Under the pieces are notes generated by a model. It was not told the DNA's origin. It saw only the letters and a program-made list of their open reading frames with translations, and did not search any database. Shown here in pieces: positions 44,350 through 54,100 of a stretch of 64,000 nt of DNA (the first letter of the stretch is position 1; each line of letters starts with the position of its first letter). A program made the position numbers and the translations under genes. Source of the stretch: Calcarisporiella thermophila CBS 279.70 (Eukaryota > Calcarisporiellomycota); contig NW_027192191.1 in NCBI RefSeq assembly GCF_041956535.1, positions 7,702 to 71,701 on the forward strand, read 5' to 3'.

Positions 44350-45000
44350 GCCTTATTTCTTTCTGTTTTCACTTTATTTTTAATACTCCCGTTGGATATC
44401 GCATTTTAATCTATCGCGTATTGTGCTTTTTTTCTTGTCTTGTGTTAACTATTTATTCAGCCGACACTTCCCTTCTATCCCAGCTTTTTCAACCTCAAGC
44501 GATGCGATATTGGTATTTCGCGAAGACACATTTATATACTCTTTCAAAACTCTCGCCAATAATTGTCATTTGATATGGATTATGTCCCTCCACTGAGAGT
44601 TGCTCTGATGCTTTGGAGTGCAAATTGGGGAGTAGCCATAAGTGATTGAAAGATAATAATGACTTTACACTGTTACTGCTCAGACCTTTCAGGATGATAT
44701 TAAGCTATATACTATTGCAAATACGGGTGCTTTTGTTATTTTATATGCAACATCATATTTTTGTGGATATCTTGTCTGCATTCAAAGAGATTGAGAGTAG
44801 AATTTGGAAAGTGCAGGATGATTTTGAATATAAATGGACTGTATATTCGTAAAAAAAGGGACTTCTCGATATTCCTTTCGATAATAGTTGCTGAAATAAT
44901 AGGGGATTCACGCGAAATAGGCGTTACAGAGAGATACAAGCATAATGGATACAAGAGTTACAAGAGCTTATTTGGGCCAGCTTCTTAAAATACAGTCTAG
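44350..45000. other. intergenic between convergent genes, nothing recognised
   Basis: 3' flanks of the oxidoreductase-like gene (plus) and the allantoicase fusion gene (minus). AT-rich. Confidence 0.5.
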
Positions 45001-47219
45001 TTAAGGTTCCTCAACTGTGACGCCTTTGTCCAATGCAACCTCAACACAATCGCCGGCACTACCGTCCTCAAATACCAAACACGCAAAATTGGCGTTTCTA
45101 TCCAATGCAACGATTGGATGATGCCAAACTCCTTCATTGTAAGAAATGCCTTGCCGGTCAGTAGCGACAAAGGCCCGTAGCGTAGAGAGATCGGGCTCAT
45201 CCCCCAGGCCCTTCAATGCTACTACCACCAGGTATCTGCCGGACTCAATTGGAATAAACGCCTGAGTCGAGTGCGGGTGTCGCTCGAGTAGCTTCACATG
45301 GAATGGCATTTTCTGGGGCTTACACTCATAAACACACAGATTGGCGTCTGCACTCTCGGGACGGCCATTGTATACTCGCGCAACATGGTGGTGTTTATTA
45401 GCGGTGCCTTGGTTAGCGGCTGTGACGCCATTGGTTTTTTGCTGCTGATGCGGTTGGATGACTTGGCCAAAAGGGGCGAAGGCCTCAGCGCTTAGAGCCT
45501 CTGCAAATATCGTCTGAGAACCACTTGTGCCATGTCCGTTACTATAAGCCACTCTAGCAGTGGGTGTGGCTGAATCGATGCTGGCAGCCTTCGGGGCCCT
45601 TTTTCCGTAGATGCGCAGACGTTTGCAGCCCCCATCAGGAATGATGGTGAAGCGTACATGGCTGATGATACGGCTTTCTTCCTGTAATTTAAATCTATGC
45701 TGTTTGTGTGGGCCAGTCTTGGTGCGGGGAAGAATGATGTACCATTGTGTATCTAGCGGTGGCAAGTCCTAGGAGATCATGTATGAAGGTCGATGTTCAC
45801 CAAAATAAAATGAAAATGCTCGGTGAGAACATACCTCATCACAAAAGCATCCTTCTAGCATCACGCTTTCTGGGAAATTACCAATATAATGGCAGGTATC
45901 TACTTCAGCTTCTTGCAGGTACCCTGGAGAGCCCAGGCGAATAATTGCCCAGTCGCGGTGGCCTGGCTCTCGTGAGCGCTTCGTTTCCCATCCTAATCGG
46001 CAAAATTAGATTGAGCTCATCCGATGTCGGTTGAATGCTTCAAACTCATTTACCATCACCCATATTCACCCCACGCCCGGGCAACAGCAATTGGCTGGGC
46101 ACATTGTAGTGGGCATCACTCCACGCAATGGCGCGCGCGCCATAGCCTGCATAAGCAAGGTCGATTATTTCATCCCTGTGGCAAGGAAAATAAAAGAGTC
46201 AGAGAATAGAATCGGCATTAACAAAGAGCTCGGCACAGACGGGTTCTCGGGCCATAGGGGTATAACATCCCCATAAACTCTGAATCGGGCCTAAGCATAT
46301 CAAATGCAAACCTTAAATTAAACTATTAATCTCAATTCGAGTTGGCAGTATCCTTACAATTCCTCCATCGGGATAAATGTTCAAGCGGACATGGGTGACT
46401 TGCTCCGTCTTCGACTCCAGAGCAAAGAAATGCTCAGTCGAAGGTTCAAGCTTCACCCGGGGTAATACGCATTTCCACTATATAGCCGAACCGAGGTGCT
46501 TAGTTATTAATGTTGAAATGGGGAGTTAATTAACTGTAAAAATAACGCACCTGCACCTCCCCGCCGACAACCGCACTGTCTGCAACCCCAGAGTCCACGA
46601 AGCATGCATCAACGGACGCTTCAGGCGCTTGATTGCCGGTAAAGTAGGCAGTGTCCAGGCTGAAACCGCGAATGGCGCCAGTGAAGCCCAGCTTAACAAT
46701 ACACCTAGCATTGTAGAGACAATGGTCGCGTTAAAATGGAGGCCCATGCGAAATGAATAAGGCTAATGTTTACCAGTCATAGCTGGAATTGTGTCGGCGG
46801 GTTTCCCATCCTACATAAATTTCAAATTCAATTAGCATTATGTTCCGCCTTATTTTCAAATTGCTCATTTTTTTCTACATGCCGTCCATCCATTTCCCAT
46901 TCTCTATGCGAATTAACAAAAGTTAAACTAGGCTCATTTCCCAATGTAGGTAAACCGCTTGGCTTACCGGTATAGAGGTCTGGCTTCCAGACCGGAGCAT
47001 GAGGCTGTATCATGTTCTCAGCACCAGCAAAAAACTCGTCAGTGCAGTGTAGGATTTTGCCACCCACAGCAGCACCTGCCAAGTCTATTATAAGGTTCAG
47101 CAAAGGTAGCGGGTCATAATGAGCAAAGTGGGAACATGGACATTAGAATTTACATAATTACCGATGCTAGTTTTCACAATACTCGCATTGAATTCTTCCT
47201 TGGTTACTACCTTGTACAT
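45001..47219 (-). CDS. bifunctional allantoicase - ureidoglycolate lyase
   Basis: Ten exons: 47219-47162, 47084-46968, 46903-46883, 46810-46774, 46704-46551, 46477-46358, 46290-46223, 46175-46054, 45992-45835, 45768-45001; all phases agree, 540 residues. Two allantoicase repeats (about 20-170 and 180-338): DLAGAAVGGKILHCTDEFFA, VWKPDLYTENGKWMDGWETR and IYPDGGIARFRVYG in the first; DLAYAGYGARAIAWSDAHY, DGWETKRSREPGH and IIPDGGCKRLRIYG in the second. Residues ~369-535 are a ureidoglycolate lyase: EAFAPFGQVIQ, FHVKLLERHPHSTQAFIP, NEGVWHHPIVAL. Together they turn allantoate into urea plus glyoxylate. Exon 3 is only 21 nt, and the intron after it uses a GC donor (GCATGT). The gene is divergent from CBP4 (163 bp) and about 4 kb from xanthine dehydrogenase, another purine-catabolism gene. 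Confidence 0.9.
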
Positions 47220-47382
47220 TTTTTCAAAAAAATCAAGGATTTCAGTCAACCCTGCATATGATAGCAATTTCCCGTAATTTCTATCTCGTATGGGCGGCTT
47301 GGTAACGGTCACAGTAATTGATAACACTCTCTCATTTGGTTATTTCTAAGAGACTCTATTGTAGTATTGTGGTTCTACTAGT

Positions 47383-47681
47383 ATGGGTAACTGGGTCAAG
47401 GCTGGCATTGTTTCTGCTGCCATCATAGGACTAGGATATGGTCTATACAAAACTACCGTTCCAAATGATCGCGAGATTTTCGAGGTAGCATCCAATCTAT
47501 TAATTGTTCCTTGGCCCTTCCTAATTGCAATTATCTCCTCTAGCGATTACCTCCGCATGTTCAAGAACAATTAAACAAAGAAGCATCGGAACGCAAAAAA
47601 CAGAAAGAAGCTCTCATGGCCAATATGAGGCAGGCAGCTCAGCCGGAGCAAACCCCAATCTGGCATACTAACAGCAAATAA
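47383..47681 (+). CDS. CBP4-type cytochrome b assembly factor
   Basis: Two exons, 47383-47484 and 47544-47681, phase 0, 79 residues. One N-terminal membrane helix (KAGIVSAAIIGLGYGLYK), then the family box TTVPNDREIFERLPPHVQEQL spanning the junction (shown here as TTVPNDREIF / ERLPPHVQEQL), then a Lys/Glu/Gln-rich helix (ASERKKQKEALMANMRQ). This is the pattern of Cbp4 proteins, inner mitochondrial membrane factors that act with the Cbp3-Cbp6 complex to stabilise new cytochrome b for complex III. Small size is normal. It shares a 163-bp divergent promoter with the allantoicase fusion. A related single-helix mitochondrial assembly factor is the main alternative. Confidence 0.78.
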
Positions 47682-47857
47682 TTGTCGCGAGTAGAATTTC
47701 AAGTTTTTTTTGTTATATGTAGATAACAACATGAAGATATTAAATATTTATACACCTTCTAAAATGAGTAATACAGTACACGCATTATATTTATTCACTG
47801 AACAGTACAAGATAGACTTAGGATATTTATATACTAGTGGACTTATGGGCTATAAAA

Positions 47858-48155
47858 TTAGCCAAATTGCACTCGGGTGCACACATTGTCATCGTCCAAG
47901 TGCACATTAAGCCTGTTCTCGCGGTAATCGAGGGTTACAAACGAGTTGGGCTTGAGGACGCGGTGTTCTTCAGGCAGATCGTGCTTGGTGAAAGTCTATT
48001 TTTTGATCTTGATGAGTAAAACAAACGAGGTCACATTTAAGTAATGAATAGGGGATTACCTGATCTCTTTGCTCGCTGGCACTCACTTCATTTTCAACGT
48101 ATTTTTTACCAACGAGCTTCTGACTCCAAACCTCGTGCTGATTATTTTCAGACAT
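47858..48155 (-). CDS. I78-family serine protease inhibitor (cytosolic)
   Basis: Two exons, 48155-48060 and 47995-47858, phase 0, 77 residues. The N-terminal half has VWSQKLVGKKYVENEVSA; the C-terminal half has HDLPEEHRVLKPNSFVTLDY and RENRLNVHLDDDN, the core of I78 inhibitors (R-V-[LI]-x-P-x-x-x-V-T-x-D-x-R-x-x-R-[LI]-N-V-x-[LV]-D). Aspergillus elastase inhibitors of this family block subtilisin/chymotrypsin-type enzymes through the loop between these elements. No signal peptide, so it should act inside the cell, perhaps against vacuolar or cytosolic serine proteases; a leaderless subtilase is encoded at 24162 in this window, but no link is shown. The final CTRVQFG lacks the usual last Cys. 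TATA-like element 48234-48244. Confidence 0.8.
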
Positions 48156-48233
48156 TGGGATAGAATTAAAGGGAAACGATTTATCTCGATTGAAATATTT
48201 CCAATTACTGAACCGAAAGAGAGGTGTGGGTCT

Positions 48234-48244
48234 CTTATATAGGC
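48234..48244 (-). promoter_or_regulatory. TATA box of the I78 inhibitor gene
   Basis: Minus-strand GCCTATATAAG about 80-85 nt upstream of the ATG at 48155. Confidence 0.5.
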
Positions 48245-48572
48245 CTAGGCAATTTTTCTTGGAAGCCAATTTTAATAATTTAGCAATTTAACAATTGGCG
48301 CCAAGTTATTCTCCCAAATAAGTATTATATAATACACTGATGAAAAAGTGGGTAAATAGCTGACAATAGCAAAGGAGAAAACGTGTCATGTTCTCGTGTG
48401 TATGATGCTGTAATAAGGCGAAACTCTGATGAAACCGGGTCATAAAATGGAAATATTTCTATATCAATAAAGAATATATCCAGGGACTTAAAGGCCGCTA
48501 AGGTCCACCCTGCTGCGGCTTAGATGAATAAAGAGGGTGGGGTGTAATTTTGTTTTTAGTGTCGATTGTGGT

Positions 48573-49076
48573 ATGAAGGAGCATCAACTGACAGCTATTC
48601 AAACTTGGGATCTTCTGCATAACGTGTCCAATTTAATTCGCGAATGTGACCGCTCCGTTTCCCAGAAACGCAAGAACATCTATTCCATTGGAGAATATAC
48701 AAGATCTGTAAAGGTACATCGGCTTATCTTTATTGATTGTCATAACAAACTTAATGGTTGCGGTATGCTGTACAGGAAAGAATAAGAGAGCGTGATGGAT
48801 TATTTCAAGCTGAGAGCAACATGGTCATGCTGTCATTACGCGAGCAACAACACCTATCTCTCGCTACTCAGTGTAATAACCCCTATCTAGTGTGTTGATT
48901 CAATTATGCATGCTTAAATTGTCTTAGTGACTAGCGCAATAGAAACCAACGACATCAGAATAGCAGAAAAGTTACGAGATATTGAGGCCATCCGCGAAGA
49001 AGAGATGGCATTACAGAATGAAATTAAGCAATTCATTTCTAAGCCATGTTCGGTCCGCGCGGTAGGTTATATATAG
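48573..49076 (+). CDS. small coiled-coil protein, unknown
   Basis: Three exons (48573-48713, 48776-48872, 48928-49076) with phases in agreement, 128 residues from ATG 48573 (MKEHQLTAIQTW). Helical throughout: LHNVSNLIRECDRSVSQKRK, then ERIRERDGLFQAESNM, then ETNDIRIAEKLRDIEAIREE, ending KQFISKPCSVRAVGYI. It resembles small subunits of kinetochore, BLOC/BORC or tethering complexes in shape, but I recognise no family. The end is uncertain: the sequence CGCGCG|GTAGGT could also be a donor to an unseen exon. Junctions were chosen by frame and splice sites only. Confidence 0.55.
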
Positions 49077-49622
49077 TATACGAAACAGCATTGGCTTATT
49101 CAATTTCTCATACTCAAAGTAACATACTATGAATAGCCACTACAATATACACAGCAAGACAACACCCTTGCGATCGTACTCCTACTTACCATACTTTTAC
49201 TCCCATTTTTGTGAATACAGAACTGACAATATAATGTACACTAGTTCAGAATAGACTGTTGTTTAGTTAGATGTGGCATGGCTGAATTGATATTAGATCA
49301 TGAAGTTTATAATAAACAATGATTACATCAGGTCTTCCTTTCTCGTATAGGAATCATACACGTTAATATTCTATTTCATGATTAATATTTGGGTAATACG
49401 GGATGAACAAAACAAGGCGGCTCATTAAGACGAGACTCATACTCCTGCCGGTAAAATAACACAAAAAGAATGAAAACTCACAAAATACGATTCTTCGAAA
49501 AAAAACATCGACATGCTATAGGAGGTCATGTCGTGGAGACCAGCGAAATTTATAGAGCTAAATGGAATACTTAATTTTTATCAAAACTAACTACACAGGT
49601 ATACAATCTTCTTATACTTCTG
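49077..49622. other. AT-rich intergenic, nothing recognised
   Basis: 3' flank of the coiled-coil gene. No supported element. Confidence 0.4.
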
Positions 49623-49970
49623 CTAATCAGCGAACAAAAAAATCACCCTTGCAAACCCCAACTTATTCTTAATAATAATATCATCCTGAATAAAATTGTC
49701 ATGCTTAACAACGTCCATACCTCTTATTAATCGTTGAACAAACTCAATCACTTCTTCATCGCCAGAAAATCCCTCTCTCTCAGCTATCTTAATCTCTAGT
49801 TTGTTTTGCTCAAATTATTGTTTAACTAAATCTAATAAAGTACCAGCAGTCTCTATAGTAAGTATTAATTCTGGAATGCTATATTGGATATGCGAAGAAC
49901 CATACAAATTTTGAAGTTTGTAGGAAGAGACCGAGGGATGATCCGGATATCTTAAATAGGTTGATTCTGT
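49623..49970 (-). pseudogene. decayed reading frame of unknown family
   Basis: Minus strand 49970-49623 reads as one frame with a single internal TAA (49817-49815). Pieces: TYLRYPDHPSVSSYKLQNLY, SIPELILTIETAGTLLDLVK, stop, then FEQNKLEIKIAEREGFSGD, EEVIEFVQRLIRGMDVVKHD and IQDDIIIKNKLGFARVI. Amphipathic composition and helix-like spacing are far from random translation of AT-rich DNA, yet there is no ATG and no recognised domain. It is either a gene remnant or an exon whose stop is a sequencing error. The codons are AT-rich compared with the neighbouring XDH gene. Confidence 0.4.
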
Positions 49971-50322
49971 TTAGCCGATGCGCATGGACCACTGGTTATT
50001 TCAGATTTCCCCGAAAAATTGCAATCTCAGTGTTATCTCTTCTTTCTAACCATCCCCTGTTTTAATTCTGATCCGACAAAGTTAATTGAGATTTAATGAA
50101 TACGGTATAAGTTTTATGAGTCACTTTGTTTAATTTATGATTTGACTCTGCTCTCTTAAATTGTTGAATCGATAATTGAGAAGCAGGGGGAGGAATTCAC
50201 CTTTGTATATATTTATTGGATTCAGGCATAAAGAAACGCTCATTTCCACTCACCTCCACCCTTTCTAACCAAACGTCACTCATCCCCACATTCAATTTAA
50301 CACGCATTCTATTTTCTCCACC
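49971..50322. other. intergenic, nothing recognised
   Basis: Upstream region of the orphan gene at 50323. No supported element. Confidence 0.4.
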
Positions 50323-50851
50323 ATGACCTCTTTGCCTGATATCCTCCGCATCACAGAGCAAAAGCTCTACTCTCTTGAACATGCACGAACCTCCCAGCCA
50401 CTTCTCCCACGCCTCCACATTCAGCGCGTCATGGTTTCAATTCAACTCCAAAATCTCTCGCCCACATCATCACTGTCTTCGGTCAATTCACCCATGATGA
50501 ATAATTACTATGAGGAATTAAATCCAACTGGAGATGAAGGATTGGAAGCGAATTCTGATTTTGATAGTTATAGAGAACTCAATGCTGAGAATAGCGAATG
50601 GACGTGGCATGGCGTTGACGGGGTGGAGGAGTTTATGAGCGAGTGCGGCACTCTATGGCCAGCAGTGGCCACGGATAATTGGCCGATAGAGGTAATCTGT
50701 ATATTGAGCATTGCAGAGAAAGAGCTAATTTAACCCTTTCAACCACATCCAGTTTCTTGCTTCATCTTGTACAGGGATGGGGAAGAAGAGAGACCAGCAA
50801 GAAGAAGAATGGCTATTGGAAGGTGATAGTAGGAAGAGACAACGTACATGA
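50323..50851 (+). CDS. orphan acidic protein with basic C-terminal tail
   Basis: Two exons, 50323-50691 and 50753-50851, 155 residues. The acceptor at 50752 (CATCCAG) keeps phase 0 and gives FLASSCTGMGKKRDQQEEE then a short tail ending RKRQRT; a second possible acceptor just downstream (TGTACAG) would read into a T-rich region, so it is disfavoured. The first ~35 residues are helical with hydrophobic heptads (LPDILRITEQKLYSLEHA). The middle is acidic and Ser/Asn-rich, then WTWHGVDGVEEFMSECGTLW. The end RKRQR is a candidate nuclear localisation signal. No known domain recognised; nuclear function is only a suggestion. Confidence 0.55.
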
Positions 50852-51180
50852 AAGATTTGCTCTTCTTTATCCCACTTGTTTTTTTTTTCTTTTCATTGTT
50901 TTATTTTTGTTGTAACTTCTTTTGATTCCTCACCCTCTCCATTCCCTCTTCTACTTTGCCTCTCCTTTATAATTTTTTTTCTCTCTTTTACCTCTTATAC
51001 ATATATAATTTAATATTATGCTTAATGGAATAATAAAGTAGCCAGTACAACTGACACTTTTCGTACATCCTCGCGGAATATTCCTGAAGTGTCCTAAGTT
51101 TATTTTCAATGTCTTATTCCTACACATAAATAAATACCTAAATTGGGTCAAGTATATATAAAGTATTGTATGTATATATC
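50852..51180. other. intergenic between convergent genes
   Basis: T/C-rich on the left (3' flank of the orphan gene), AT-rich on the right (3' flank of XDH). Nothing else seen. Confidence 0.5.
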
Positions 51181-54100
51181 TTAGAACTGCACGACCCAGG
51201 GTTTTTCGCCCTCCCGTCGCTCCACCTGTGCCATTGTGACGAACCCATCACCGCAAGCCAGTCGCACTCGCTCGGGCGTTGCCGGCGAATCAATCCTTAC
51301 GGGCTCGGTGACTCCCGCGTCTTTCCGTGCAGATTTCACCGCATCCCGAATAGCAAAGTACACTCCTGAGCCCAAGAAGAGGGGTGGCTCACCAACCCCT
51401 TTGCTCGACGCTATGGTCTTCAGGTGCTTGTACTCGACCCCCTTCAAGATGCTAACGCGGAAATCGCGCGGGATGTCTCTAAATCCAGGCAGTTTGTAGT
51501 TGCCCGGCCCGCGCGTGAACAGGCGACCATCGGGGAAGAAGAGGGTCTCCTCCATGGTGCACCACCCCGCACCCTGCACAAATGCCCCTTCCACTTGCCC
51601 CATATCAATGGCGCGGTTCAAGCTCCTTCCAACGTCCATTACAATATCCGCCCGGACGGTGACGTGCTCACCCGTTGCGACATCCACCTCCACCTCGACG
51701 CAGGCCGCCCCGAGGGTAAAGTAGTAGTAGAGCATGCCGCTGTTAGTTTGCCAGTCATAGCCGATGTCCGGGGTGGCATAGAAGCCTTGAGCACTTAGGT
51801 TGACACGGTCCATGTAGGCCGCATGGGCCAATTCCTTCAGGGTCGCATTGGGCATTTTCTCGCGATAGGGGGCAAGGCGCCGCTTGAGCTGCTCACACGC
51901 ATCTTTCACCGCCATTCCGTTCAGATCGCTCGATGCACTAGCAGCGGTTGGGCTTGTGTTCGCCACCGTGTTGGTGGCCGTCTCCATAATATGCACGGCG
52001 GACACGGGTATATCCAGCACCGCGGCACACACCTGAATCATCTTGGTGTGCAGGCCCTGGCCCATTTCCGTTCCACCATGCGAAAGAAGCACCGACCCAT
52101 CGTTGTAGATGTGGACGAGCGCGCCCGCCTGATTCATGTGCAGAGCCGTAAAGGAGATGCCGAACTTGGTCGGGATGAGAGAGAGGCCCCGTTTCTTCCA
52201 TCTCGAGGTCGCGTTGAACTCGTCGACCTCTCGTCGCCGTCTCTCGTACTCACTTGAGGCCTTCAGCTGACGCCAAATCTCAGGTATATGCCAGTCCTTC
52301 AGCTCTTGGTTGAAGTGGGTATATTGGCCCTCGCGATACATGTTGATTTCCTTGAATTGCACCAAGTCCATTCCAAGTCGATCCGCCACCTCGTGCATCC
52401 ACGCCTCACAAATAAACATACCCTGTGGCCCTCCGAACCCTCGGAAAGCGGTGTTCGAGTGTATGTTGGTGCGGCAGACGCGGCCTTGCACTCTCACGTG
52501 TGGGATGAAATAGCAGTTGTCGCTGTGGGACATGGCCCGCTCCATCACTGCGTGCGAGAGATCGCAGGACCACCCGCCATTGTTGTACAACTGTGCGACA
52601 AAATGAGTGAGCTCTTTCATTGCCATACATATCAGGAGCCCGAATCGTATTTTAATTTACCTTGAGATCGAGCGCAAGGACTTTTCCTTCCGATGACACG
52701 CCGACTTTCCACTTCCCCAAAAATGGATGCCTTTGGCCGCTCACCAACATATCTTCGTCGCGATCGAGCATGCATCTTACGGGCCGCTTCGAATGATGCG
52801 CACCAATCGCTAGTGCGGCGGTCAAAGGAATGCTCCGCGTCTCCTTCCCTCCAAACCCTCCGCCGAGGCGCCTGACCTTACAGACAACCTTATGGGCAGC
52901 AATGCCGAGCGCCGAGGCAATCACCATTTGGGTTTCGGTGGCGTTTTGTGTAGACGCGTGGATTTCCATCTCATTGTCCTCGCCCTTGGGAATGACAATG
53001 GATGCCTGTGTCTCCAAATAAAAGTGCTCCTGGCCACCAATATGCAGCTCACCCTCAAACACATGGGCCGCTTGGGCAAAGCCCTCGTCGATATCGCCCC
53101 GGTTGATGGTGCGGTTGAAGGGATAAAAGCTGTTGGCCTCGATTGCCTCCTCGATCGTGACCACGTGAGGCAATACTTCATACTCGACTTTGACTTTTCG
53201 GGCGGCTCTCTGAGCGATTGTCTGGTTCTCAGCAAGGATCACACCGATCGATTGGCCCACACAATGGACCTCCTTGCTCGCAAAGATCTCTTCGTCAGGT
53301 GTCGGATGTCCCCAGCCGTTGATACCGGGAATATCGTCTGCACCATAGTACGCAACCACGCCCTCCATCTCCAACGCTTCGCTGGGATCCACACTAAGTA
53401 TTTTGGCGTGCGCCTTTTCTGACATCACCAGAGCCCCATAGAGCTCTCCCACTTGCTTGGGTATATCGTCGATATAAATTGCCTCTCCCGTCACTTGTTT
53501 CATAGCCGCGACGTGGGGAATGGGTTGACCCAGAACGCCTGTGTTTTGGCTCATATCGCCAATGTCGGTTTTGCTGCTGGAGACCTCGCGATTCAAATCC
53601 TGTAACATGCTTGTATCAACGAGCGATTCGTGACCGAGCTTGTAGGCAACGTCATTCCAGAAACGGAAGAAGAAGCTGTACGCGAGTGCGGCACGATAGG
53701 TCGGCATGCCTCCAGGCGAGGAGAAGTTGAGAGGCATATCCTAGCCAGCATAAAGTAGTTTAGTTTTTAGAGTTTCAATATCATGTTTTTTTTTTTTCGC
53801 TTGCGTTTATACCTGACTCAGGAGCCCGCATATTTCCTCAGTGAGAGGTTTGATCTCGCTCCAATCCTTTCCAATCAGCATTTTAGATGCTGCTTTGGCT
53901 GTAATGGTTGTAGGGCCCATCCCTCCAAAAGCTAGGCAGCACTCTCGGACCTTTCCGTCAACCACCCATGCACGCATTCCGGCATTGACAATGGCAATAT
54001 CGTCGTCTTTCCGCTTTGCTTGTTTGTAAGCACGTACAAATTCACCGCTCCGAGTATAGGGCACAAACACATTGGTGAGGATTTCTCCCGGGTTGAGCGC

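Noticed and set aside
51823-52665. Plus-strand open frames over xanthine dehydrogenase
   Set aside because: Antisense shadows of the Mo-cofactor domain exon, with no motif of their own.
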